Of a DNA stretch of 64,000 nucleotides, positions 53,718 through 61,578 are shown in pieces; position 1 is the stretch's first letter, and every line of letters starts with the position of its first letter. Position numbers and translations under genes: made by a program. The notes beneath the pieces are model-generated. The model made no database searches. It was not told where the DNA came from and worked only from the letters and a program-made list of their open reading frames with translations. The DNA is from Hafnia alvei (GTDB lineage Bacteria > Pseudomonadota > Gammaproteobacteria > Enterobacterales > Enterobacteriaceae). Location of the stretch: assembly GCF_964063325.1 (NCBI RefSeq), contig NZ_OZ061315.1, positions 3,162,001 through 3,226,000 on the forward strand. Reading direction: 5' to 3'.

Positions 53718-55180
53718 TAGGCGGTCATCTCCTCAACGGCATAATCATTATTGACGCGAACGCGCAGGGTAATGCGCTCGGTTGGCGACTTCGGTCCAAA
53801 GTCGTAATCGATATACAACTGACCTGCCGCCAGCGATTCGGCGGTGTTAAGCTCTTCGTCAAGCCATGCTTTGCCCCCGAAAATCGCTTTTAGCCCAACG
53901 AGCTGGCGCATATAGGCATTGATGGTGCCGATAATGTCGTCGGCAATATCACGATCGAGCGGTCGGTCGTTATACAACAACACCGTTTCCTGAATGCTGT
54001 CTTCGATAACATCCGCCGAGCGGCGTACCGATTCAAAACGCCACTGCGGATCGGTCGTACACAGACGGTTGCCCCAGTGCTTAAACCCGTCACGGCGCAC
54101 AATGGTGCTGATATTTTCCATGTTCAGCAGGTTGGCCTGACAGTTCGGCTCACCCAAAATAAACTCGTCAACCTGCTCCACGCCGAGGATGTTGTTAATA
54201 TCCTGATTGGATTTACTCCACCACCAGCCCTTCTCTACGTCGATACGTGCACGCAGACCCGCTGCGCGTGCCGAATACGGCATATAGACGTTTTCGCCAG
54301 CAGCATTAGTCACCAGTACACGCGGGCGCAATAGCTCGACGCGCGCACCATATTGCTGGCGACGCTGTACCACCTCCTGCGCGGTCGCCATCGATGCACA
54401 GTCCACATAAGCCACGCCCCGCAGCTTGTTGGCCTGCAACTCTATGCCTTTGCCCACGGCATCATCTTCACTAAATCCGGTGGCAATCAGCACCCGCGGT
54501 TTATAGCCGGTGATTGATTCGCTTTGCGCCCACGCCTGCATCCCCGCAAGCACGGCGGCGCGCTGTTTGGCTTCCTCCGTGACCACCGGCACGCGCACCA
54601 CGATAATGAGCGCCGCACGCTGATCGTTAATATCGGTGATAGCTTGCTTAAGTGTCCCAGCAGCACCGAGTTTATTCAGTTGGCTTGTTCCCACCATCGC
54701 CACCGGTGTATTGAGCGGGAAAGGCTCATCTTCGCCGCCGGTGAGAGTGACGCTAAACGGGCTAATAAGGCCCTCTGCCTCGGTAGCCGCCAGCGTGATT
54801 TTGCTGTCCGCAATCGCGGCAACCAACGGAGACAGTTCACTGGCTTTTGCCGTCACGGCACCGGCGGCATCACAGCCGAGCGTCAACGTCAGTACACCGG
54901 CGTTATATTCCGCTGATGAGGCGACCGCTTCGGGCGTTTCAGGATCGGGAACGGCGGCAACTGCCACCACCTTATATTGATTGCCTAAGCGCCCCGGTTC
55001 GCTTGCTGCAAATGACAACACGTTATCGAGCAACGCGGTACCGACCGTCGCGGTAGCGTTGGTACCCGCCGAGGCATCTGGGGCCGTTCCGACAAGGCCG
55101 ATCACGGCAGTTTGGATAGTGGTCACCGCCACCGTCCCCGACGTTAGTTCAATGGTTTCAACGCCATGAAGTTCTGACAT
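53717..55180 (-). CDS. tail sheath protein (P2 FI-like)
   Basis: 487 residues from ATG 55180, with AGGAG six bases upstream (an earlier in-frame ATG at 55195 is less suitable). Sheath core AVIGLVGTAPDA, NTPVAMVGTSQLNKLGAAGTLKQAITDI, IATGFSEDDAVGKGIELQANKLRGVAYVDC, and C-terminal LYNDRPLDRDIADDIIGTINAYMRQLVGLKAI. Has an insertion of about 100 residues (FAASEPGRLGNQYKVV ...) as in some enterophage sheaths. Confidence 0.95.
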   Translation of the reverse strand: MSELHGVETIELTSGTVAVTTIQTAVIGLVGTAPDASAGTNATATVGTALLDNVLSFAASEPGRLGNQYKVVAVAAVPDPETPEAVASSAEYNAGVLTLTLGCDAAGAVTAKASELSPLVAAIADSKITLAATEAEGLISPFSVTLTGGEDEPFPLNTPVAMVGTSQLNKLGAAGTLKQAITDINDQRAALIIVVRVPVVTEEAKQRAAVLAGMQAWAQSESITGYKPRVLIATGFSEDDAVGKGIELQANKLRGVAYVDCASMATAQEVVQRRQQYGARVELLRPRVLVTNAAGENVYMPYSARAAGLRARIDVEKGWWWSKSNQDINNILGVEQVDEFILGEPNCQANLLNMENISTIVRRDGFKHWGNRLCTTDPQWRFESVRRSADVIEDSIQETVLLYNDRPLDRDIADDIIGTINAYMRQLVGLKAIFGGKAWLDEELNTAESLAAGQLYIDYDFGPKSPTERITLRVRVNNDYAVEEMTA

Positions 55181-55195
55181 AGTTTCTCCTGACAT

Positions 55196-55219
55196 AAAAA
55201 AACCCGCCGGAGCGGGTTA
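55196..55219 (-). terminator. hairpin after gene V
   Basis: AACCCGC-CGGA-GCGGGTT (55201-55218) preceded by seven A, overlapping the gene V stop. Separates V from the sheath gene. Confidence 0.75.
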
Positions 55220-55831
55220 CATTTTCTGGTTGGGTTCTTTCGTGACGCTGTCGGTTTCCGTGTGCGTATGACCGTTATAGGTCATTCGGATACCACTCAT
55301 TTTGCCTTTGCCATCCGAGATCTCTCCGGTGGCACCGATATTGCCTTTGACCGTGGTATTCGCATTAATCGTGGTTACGCCCTGCACCGTCAGCGTCTTG
55401 GTAATTTCCACCGGCCCGTCGAGCGTCCCTTTGCCGACAATCTTATAGGTGCCCCCTGCAGCAATCGTAATGGTCAGCGCATGGGCTTCGCGGTCATAGC
55501 GCACTTCGGTCCCGTCACCGTAGACCGTAATATGCTCCGACTCGCTGCCCTCGGGTACTGGTGCACCACCGGTGGCCCAGCCCGGAAACACCCTACCGTT
55601 GTTTAGGTCGCCCCCTTCTGACAGGACCGTCACCGCATCCCCCACCGCGCACGGATTCACATCAGAACGAAAGCCCCCAGAGAATCCCTGACACAGCGGT
55701 AGCCAATCGGTAACAAGCTCACCAATCGAGACACGGCACTTGGGGATTTTCCCGTGTTTAACCGCCTGAATCACACCACGCCGCACGATATTGGCAAGAC
55801 GCCGCTGCAGATCACCTTCCATATCACTCAT
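55217..55831 (-). CDS. baseplate spike protein V (P2 gpV-like)
   Basis: 204 residues: OB-fold N-terminus (GVIQAVKHGKIPKCRVSIGELVTDWLPL), then beta-helical spike (KTLTVQGVTTINANTTVKGNIGATG) and the metal-binding tip His-x-His (MTYNGHTHTETDSV). This is the membrane-piercing point. In P2 gene V is next to W; here it lies upstream of the sheath gene, a different module order. Confidence 0.93.
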   Translation of the reverse strand: MSDMEGDLQRRLANIVRRGVIQAVKHGKIPKCRVSIGELVTDWLPLCQGFSGGFRSDVNPCAVGDAVTVLSEGGDLNNGRVFPGWATGGAPVPEGSESEHITVYGDGTEVRYDREAHALTITIAAGGTYKIVGKGTLDGPVEITKTLTVQGVTTINANTTVKGNIGATGEISDGKGKMSGIRMTYNGHTHTETDSVTKEPNQKM

Positions 55832-56363
55832 CAGTCACCTCATAGATTTTGCGATAATCGGCTACGTGCGCGGCACCAACCTCCGGCGCCTTGCCTAGCC
55901 ATACCCCTTTCACCGGTACACCGCCGCGCGCAAACGGATCTGCACCAAAGGCGGCGCCCTGCTCAAAGGTGATACGCCACACAAGATACTCATCCATAGC
56001 CGGATCGAACGCATCGGGCTCCGCGGAGACAAACACCGCGCCATCGATATACGACAAACCAAACTGCTGGCCGTCAATCCACTGAGTTATATCCGCCGCG
56101 GCGGTACGTATGTAAATATCCGGTTTGGTGATGGTGGCGCTGGCACGATCGACCACGATATACAGCGATACCGAAAGCGATACGCTTGGTTGCCCACTGG
56201 TATTACTCTTGGGGTCCCAGCCATCCACGGAGAGGTAAACCGCAGGGGTCACCAACTGTGTGGTGTTCTCGGGATAGGTATCCGCATTCGCCACCCACGG
56301 CAGGGCTTTTAAGGTCCAGATCACGGCGTCATGATAAGCCGCCATCGATAAGGGCTCAGCCAT
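55824..56363 (-). CDS. phage neck/tail-completion candidate
   Basis: 179 residues, MAEPLSMAAYHDAVIWTLKAL start, SVSLSVSLYIVVDRASATITKPDIYIRTAA, DEYLVWRITFEQGAAFGADPFARGG. No family recognised with certainty. Position between the gpZ-like gene and spike V suggests a tail terminator or neck protein (inferred). Overlaps V by 8 bp. Confidence 0.6.
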   Translation of the reverse strand: MAEPLSMAAYHDAVIWTLKALPWVANADTYPENTTQLVTPAVYLSVDGWDPKSNTSGQPSVSLSVSLYIVVDRASATITKPDIYIRTAAADITQWIDGQQFGLSYIDGAVFVSAEPDAFDPAMDEYLVWRITFEQGAAFGADPFARGGVPVKGVWLGKAPEVGAAHVADYRKIYEVTDE

Positions 56364-56371
56364 TGCGCCTC

Positions 56372-57031
56372 CTATAGACTGATTTTGGCCTTCACGCGGC
56401 CTTTAATGTCGGATTGGAAGTGGTGCATAAAAATCGCCATCACATCGGCAAAGGCGTTATCTTCCACATAATCAAGCATCGGGGCATAAATATCGATTTC
56501 AGCCTCTTTTGCTCGCCGCGTCACCGGATCACGGATAACCACAGTGCGCCGATTTTCACGCCGCGAACGCGCAACCTCACCATTAGCAAAGGTTTGGGAT
56601 GCCAACATTGAGCCTTTCGGGTCAAACCCCGCCTCGCCGGTAGATTTACGTCGCGCAGCAATATAGCGGCCCGTCGTCGGATCGCGGCGGTCATGATGGG
56701 GACGAATACGCCCCCGAACGCGACCTTTCAGATCTTTGACCTTGATGGTGTTTAGCCCAAACCAAAGCTTGGCTTCATCGAGCATCGCGCAGCGAGAAAT
56801 GCGAAAAGAGAGCAGACGTTTACGCACCATCGCCAAACTCCGTGGCGCCAGACCGGTTTTTAAATCGGCCAACGCCTGTTTACGCAATGTCACCGCGGTA
56901 CGCTTCAACGCACGTGAATAAGCATTGCGGTACTGCTTGTGCGTGGCACCGGCGGCATCGGCAATTTTCCAGAGTGCGGCGGTATCAATATCCACCAACA
57001 TGTCACGGCGTAACCGGCTGTCTCTTGCCAT
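56372..57031 (-). CDS. minor tail protein Z-like
   Basis: 219 residues, strongly basic, with KQYRNAYSRALKRTAVTLRKQALADLKTGLAPRSLAMVRKRLL, similar to lambda gpZ, a tail-completion protein. C-terminus ends KGRVKAKISL. Packed 8 bp from its downstream neighbour. Confidence 0.72.
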   Translation of the reverse strand: MARDSRLRRDMLVDIDTAALWKIADAAGATHKQYRNAYSRALKRTAVTLRKQALADLKTGLAPRSLAMVRKRLLSFRISRCAMLDEAKLWFGLNTIKVKDLKGRVRGRIRPHHDRRDPTTGRYIAARRKSTGEAGFDPKGSMLASQTFANGEVARSRRENRRTVVIRDPVTRRAKEAEIDIYAPMLDYVEDNAFADVMAIFMHHFQSDIKGRVKAKISL

Positions 57032-57032
57032 C

Positions 57033-57392
57033 TCATCGACTCCACTGTGTGATATCTTCCACCGGCTTGCCCGGTTCCCCGACCGCTAAGGTGATACGTG
57101 TACGCCCCATTTCATCGGCGCCGATATGCGTTACCCAATAATGTGCGGCACCGACCGTCACCGCATGACGCTTGGCCAATCCCTGAATATCCGCCGTGTA
57201 CGCACTCAGAGCAGGGGCAACATCGCGGATTTCTCCGCCGCCATAAACTTCTACGGAAGCGTCTGGTTTTTCAAAGATGGCGGTAATGGGGCGACGTTCC
57301 GCCCCCACCATCAACACCACCGGCAACTCTTCCGCAAAGGTACGATCCACCACCTTATCGGCACGCTGTAGCCGCTCAGTAAATCGGCTCAT
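57033..57392 (-). CDS. head-tail attachment protein (lambda FII-like)
   Basis: 119 residues: MSRFTERLQRADKVVDRTFAEEL, then PITAIFEKPDASVEVYGGGEI and HYWVTHIGADEMGRTRITLA. Fits the small head-tail joining proteins by size, beta content and order. Start overlaps the preceding stop by one base. Confidence 0.65.
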   Translation of the reverse strand: MSRFTERLQRADKVVDRTFAEELPVVLMVGAERRPITAIFEKPDASVEVYGGGEIRDVAPALSAYTADIQGLAKRHAVTVGAAHYWVTHIGADEMGRTRITLAVGEPGKPVEDITQWSR

Positions 57393-57742
57393 TAGAAGCC
57401 CAGCCGCACGCGGGACTCCTCATCCCCAGCGTTGTTGGTGATCCATGCGGTTCCCGCACGCGCATGCGCTACCGCAGGATTGGCACCATCATCGGCCTTA
57501 GCCGTTAGCAAGCCCTCTGGCGTCAGATACAGCGCCGCACCACGCTGCCACGTTTCGTCTGCCACTTTCGGCAACACAAAGACGCCAGTCATTTTCAATA
57601 CGCCTTCCCCATCCACGGGAATATTCCCTAAAGCCGCCCCCACCACACTGCCGACGATCACCGGCTGCCCAGATAGCACCGCCTTGCCTGTGCCGTTTGT
57701 CCAATCCATCGTGGTGCCGTCTTGATAATAATTCTTCGCCAT
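57392..57742 (-). CDS. capsid decoration / DUF2190 protein
   Basis: 116 residues from ATG 57742 (GGAG eight bases upstream). KNYYQDGTTMDWTNGTGKAVLSGQPVIVGSVVGAALGNI and GVFVLPKVADETWQRGAALYL are DUF2190 features, a head-decoration or stabilising protein usually following the capsid gene. Confidence 0.85.
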   Translation of the reverse strand: MAKNYYQDGTTMDWTNGTGKAVLSGQPVIVGSVVGAALGNIPVDGEGVLKMTGVFVLPKVADETWQRGAALYLTPEGLLTAKADDGANPAVAHARAGTAWITNNAGDEESRVRLGF

Positions 57743-57792
57743 TGTCTTACTCCCGTACCCATGAAAACGGGCGACCTTAGCCACCCGTAGAG

Positions 57793-57822
57793 ATAAAAAA
57801 ACCGCCTGACTAAGACGGTTTA
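57793..57822 (-). terminator. hairpin after capsid gene
   Basis: AAACCG/CGGTTT flanks (about 57799-57804 and 57816-57821) with a run of A that gives T on the minus strand. Immediately 3' of the protease-capsid gene. Confidence 0.6.
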
Positions 57823-59886
57823 TTTGCTGCCAGTAGACTTGACCAGTCCACGATAATCGAGCGCTGCGACCCCAGCATCGATACGCACCTTAAAGGTCGC
57901 GCCATCAATGGTGAAACCGTTCTGCTGTTCAATGTGTGGAGCATCTACGCCATCCAGATACGCCACCTCGATGGTGTCGCGCCCCTGTGCCGCCGTTAGA
58001 TAGAACTCTTTTTCGTTATTCATATCTAAGCGCGGTTCGGCAATCACTTCAGCAAAATTTCGGATTGGGTTATCAATACCACTGTTAGCATCAGCCCCCG
58101 GCACGCTCGCCGATTTAATCAACTGATTAGCGCGTGACTCCAAAGCCACCGGCGTCAGCACGTAAGCGGGGCGAATGTTAAGTACGCGCTCACCGGATTT
58201 CTGCAGGCGCATTGTTTTACGGACAGTATCCAATCCGTCGATATCCATTGCCGCTTTAACTACGTTATTATGGGCCGCACTGAACAACTCCTCACCATCG
58301 CTGAGCTTGCCGTTAGAGGTGAGCACCGCATACACCAAGTCTCCTATGGTGGCGCGTGCCGCACCGCCCATCGCCGCGGGAATGCGGGTCAGCATATCCA
58401 TATCATCGTTAATGATGGTTTGGCGCGTCAGTGAGAACAGCTCACCGTAAGTCGCCAGCGCAATTTGTTCACCTTTATCCCCGACGGTAATGTATTTGTA
58501 TTCGGCACCGTCACGCACTTTGCGCAACGCCGCCAACGAGTTGAGCCCCACACGGTTAGACACTTTAAAGTCGGTCAAGGTGCCTTTGCGGGTCCAGCGG
58601 TCAAAGGTTTCCTCGGCTTCATCCCAGCCCAGCAGTGCCGCTTTATGGGCCACATCCATCAGGATATTGCCAAAGTCAGAGCTGGTATGCGTAAAGGCCA
58701 TACCGACCATCGCCATCGGTGCTACACCCGCTAGACCAATACCACGATCGGCAAGGGATGCTCGCGCCAACTCACGCAGGGTAAAACCGGCGTAGGCGTT
58801 ATCGGCCTGCGCTTCGCCGTAACCGGCACGCGCCATGATGGAAGCGCGAACCGAGTCCCCGACCAGATTACCGTTACCCGCATAGATGTGTGCATTCTGC
58901 CCCGCCAGCGGCGTGGTACCGGAAGCCAGCGCCGACAACAGTTTATTGCGCGCCGTATCCGCATTGCAGGCTTGATCACTAACACATTCCGCTTTCAGTG
59001 CGGCAAACGCGGGGAACGCGTCAAACACGGCATTCACGGCTGTGACACGCTCCGCATTAGCGGCTGCCATTTGCTGACTAATCGCATTAGCTAACGCATT
59101 AATATCTACGGTTGAACTCGTAGGTGCATCAATCACGGGTGCCGCAGACGGCGCTGGCTGTGACTGTGGCGCCGGATTCGATGTAGTGGCACGCGGCGTA
59201 ATCAAAGCTGTAACTTGCTTAGGCATATTATGGAACTCCTTCATTTTATTCGTATTGATTGACGCCGCAGCGTCGAGGGAAGCTTCGAGAACATCCGCAA
59301 AGCCTTTTTCTATCGCCATTACACCATCGAGCCACGTTTCCTCTTTGAGCATGGCGGCAATCTCATCTCGGCTCAGGCCGGTTTTACGTTCGTAGGCAGA
59401 TAAGAGCAGTGACTCATTACGATCGAGCCACTCGGCGTATTCACGAATTTCATCAGAATCGCCCATCACCCCGCCCCACGGCTTATGGATCATGATCCAT
59501 GCATTCTCTGGCATATGAACGGTCGCACCGGGTAAGCAGACAATGACGGACGCCATTGACGCCGCAACGCCATCGACGTAAATATCGATTTTGCCGGTGA
59601 GTCGTGAAAACGAATTGAAAATAGCAAAGCCATCCATCACATCGCCGCCGGGACTATGAATATGCAGCTCAATCGCGGAGGCTTCGAACACGCCCGCATC
59701 ACGGCAATCGCTGAGAAACGCCTGCGCGGTGATCCCCCAATAGCCAATCATGTCGTAGAGATAAATGACGACGGGGTCAGTTGCTTTAGCCGCGGCCTTG
59801 ATTTTGTACCAGCATTCATTTCCTCTGCTGGTTGGGTTGCTTGCCTGTGGTCTGAGTAGTGTCCCCATCGGGATCGGTAGGTTCAT
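57820..59886 (-). CDS. fused head maturation protease and major capsid protein
   Basis: 688 residues from ATG 59886 (AGGAG nine bases upstream), overlapping the portal gene by 71 bp. Residues about 25-220: ClpP-type protease (LHIHSPGGDVMDGFAIFNSF, catalytic Ser in DGVAASMASVIV, then HKPWGGVMGDSDEI). Then a Pro/Ala/Gln linker (TSNPAPQSQPAPSAAPVIDAP) with a scaffold-like helix, followed by an HK97/Mu gpT-like capsid (TLRELARASLADRG, FGNILMDVAHKAALLGWDEA, TRQTIINDDMDMLTRIPAAMG). Self-cleavage presumably releases the capsid subunit. Such fusions are known in some lambda-like phages. Confidence 0.92.
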   Translation of the reverse strand: MNLPIPMGTLLRPQASNPTSRGNECWYKIKAAAKATDPVVIYLYDMIGYWGITAQAFLSDCRDAGVFEASAIELHIHSPGGDVMDGFAIFNSFSRLTGKIDIYVDGVAASMASVIVCLPGATVHMPENAWIMIHKPWGGVMGDSDEIREYAEWLDRNESLLLSAYERKTGLSRDEIAAMLKEETWLDGVMAIEKGFADVLEASLDAAASINTNKMKEFHNMPKQVTALITPRATTSNPAPQSQPAPSAAPVIDAPTSSTVDINALANAISQQMAAANAERVTAVNAVFDAFPAFAALKAECVSDQACNADTARNKLLSALASGTTPLAGQNAHIYAGNGNLVGDSVRASIMARAGYGEAQADNAYAGFTLRELARASLADRGIGLAGVAPMAMVGMAFTHTSSDFGNILMDVAHKAALLGWDEAEETFDRWTRKGTLTDFKVSNRVGLNSLAALRKVRDGAEYKYITVGDKGEQIALATYGELFSLTRQTIINDDMDMLTRIPAAMGGAARATIGDLVYAVLTSNGKLSDGEELFSAAHNNVVKAAMDIDGLDTVRKTMRLQKSGERVLNIRPAYVLTPVALESRANQLIKSASVPGADANSGIDNPIRNFAEVIAEPRLDMNNEKEFYLTAAQGRDTIEVAYLDGVDAPHIEQQNGFTIDGATFKVRIDAGVAALDYRGLVKSTGSK

Positions 59887-61354
59887 TCGTTTGGGCTCCT
59901 GAATCGTTGGCGGCGTCCGAGTCAAAGACCAGCCCCCGCTCGCGGTTATATTCAATTTCACGTAGACGCTGACGCCTGATTTCTTGTGGCGATTGACCGC
60001 GAGCCCGTATCCATTCGGATTCGGTTCCCGCACCACCGCGCACAATGCCTTTCCACGCCTGCGCCTCTTTCACTGGGTCAATCCACGGCATCACCGGCCC
60101 CAGATAGAGCGCGTTATAGAGTGATGAGAGGTCAACATCGTGGGGAATTTTGATACCTGATAGCTTGAGCATGTCGATCCATGCGCGGTATATCGGGCGA
60201 CTGTGCTGCCCAACAAACCAGTTTTGCAGCACGTTATAACCTTCGAACCCTTCCACCAGCTCTTGACGCTGACTGGAATAGCTACCGTTATAATCACGTG
60301 AAATGCTCGAGTAGCTGCCACGCGTACCACCGGCCACTGCGCGCAGTTGGCTGTTGCGGAATTCATACAGATGAACGTTCGGGCGGTTGGACTCCACCAT
60401 GCCCAAATCCTCACCGGGTTTGAGTCCGTCAAAAATCATGCCCGGCGCAATATCAAACATCTGATACTTGTTTTCAGGATCTTCATAATCATCAGTTTGA
60501 AAGGTCGTCGCATCTCCTCGCTTGATATAGAACCCCAGCGCCGCAGCAATACGTGCCGCAACACGCTCGGACTCTTCATAATCTTTGATATCGCTTAGAC
60601 GTGTAATGACGCCGTGTAGCAGACTCACACCACGGATCTGATGCAGACGCTTGCGCATCGCAAGATGAAGCATGTTCTCCGCCGGTACCCGTTTGGTCTG
60701 GGTTGCCATGCGCAACGTATTGCCGGGATGAAACTTATACACGTGATAGGCAACGGGACGTCCCCACGTATTAATCTCTACCCCTTGGCGAACCTGAACA
60801 CCCTCCACGCTGTTAAGCGACATCGGTACATAGTCGGCCTCGAGCATTTCAATCGACAACTGCACCTGCGTCGCATGTTTCAGGTCGGGAACTGGGCCGC
60901 GTACCAGTTGGCTAAAGACTTCACCGTCACGTAACGCCGAACGCAGTAATAATCGCTCCATTTCGGCACGGGTAAACATGCCCGTCACATCCGGGCGGAT
61001 AGACCATTCAGACCACAATCGAGACAACTCAGAGGCAAATTCTTCATGCATGTTGCCGTCGTGCGTCAGCGGTTGAGGCTCCACCTGAATCCCATGCGCA
61101 CCGATCACCCGCTCCTCGAGCTTGTCGAGAATGCCGATCACAATGTCGTGGTTTTCATCTAACCAGCGCGCCTGCTCACGCAATGACACGCCCGCGGCAA
61201 AGACGGCGTTATCGGCTGATACGCCCGAGCGCTTTGCTTTATGCAAGCGAGAAGGGTTGGCCGCTTCGTAGGCATTCATCAAGTTGCGGCTTTTTGCACG
61301 TTCTGCCGCCCATCCCGGCGACAGTGCCGCTATGCCCCTTTCTATCCAGTTCAT
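59816..61354 (-). CDS. portal protein (lambda gpB-like)
   Basis: 512 residues from ATG 61354, with AGGAG six bases upstream. NWIERGIAALSPGWAAERAKSR, SADNAVFAAGVSLREQARWLDENHDIVIGILDKLEERVIG, and DYNGSYSSQRQELVEGFEGY match lambda-family portals. C-terminus is a disordered Asp/Thr/Gln-rich tail. Forms the dodecameric vertex of the capsid. Confidence 0.95.
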   Translation of the reverse strand: MNWIERGIAALSPGWAAERAKSRNLMNAYEAANPSRLHKAKRSGVSADNAVFAAGVSLREQARWLDENHDIVIGILDKLEERVIGAHGIQVEPQPLTHDGNMHEEFASELSRLWSEWSIRPDVTGMFTRAEMERLLLRSALRDGEVFSQLVRGPVPDLKHATQVQLSIEMLEADYVPMSLNSVEGVQVRQGVEINTWGRPVAYHVYKFHPGNTLRMATQTKRVPAENMLHLAMRKRLHQIRGVSLLHGVITRLSDIKDYEESERVAARIAAALGFYIKRGDATTFQTDDYEDPENKYQMFDIAPGMIFDGLKPGEDLGMVESNRPNVHLYEFRNSQLRAVAGGTRGSYSSISRDYNGSYSSQRQELVEGFEGYNVLQNWFVGQHSRPIYRAWIDMLKLSGIKIPHDVDLSSLYNALYLGPVMPWIDPVKEAQAWKGIVRGGAGTESEWIRARGQSPQEIRRQRLREIEYNRERGLVFDSDAANDSGAQTNEPTDPDGDTTQTTGKQPNQQRK

Positions 61355-61362
61355 GGCGACTC

Positions 61363-61578
61363 CTAAATAAAGTTTGCCAATTTGGGGCCATTGCCACGCC
61401 CACAGGCGACGCGATAGCGTTTCTCCCAATATTCGAGCTCGTTACGCATCGCGACAGGATCGTGATTGGTGACAGCGCGGCCATTCACGCCAGTAAACGA
61501 GACCGCTTTGCCATCGAGTGAATCCGTATAGGCTTGCCGCACCTTGTCGAGCATCTGCTTGATTTCGTTACGCGTCAT
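61363..61578 (-). CDS. head-tail joining protein (lambda gpW-like)
   Basis: 71 residues from ATG 61578, which overlaps the terminase stop (ATGA). MTRNEIKQMLDKVRQAYTDSLDGKAVSF and RNELEYWEKRYRVACGRGN fit gpW, the head-completion plug between terminase and portal genes. Confidence 0.88.
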   Translation of the reverse strand: MTRNEIKQMLDKVRQAYTDSLDGKAVSFTGVNGRAVTNHDPVAMRNELEYWEKRYRVACGRGNGPKLANFI

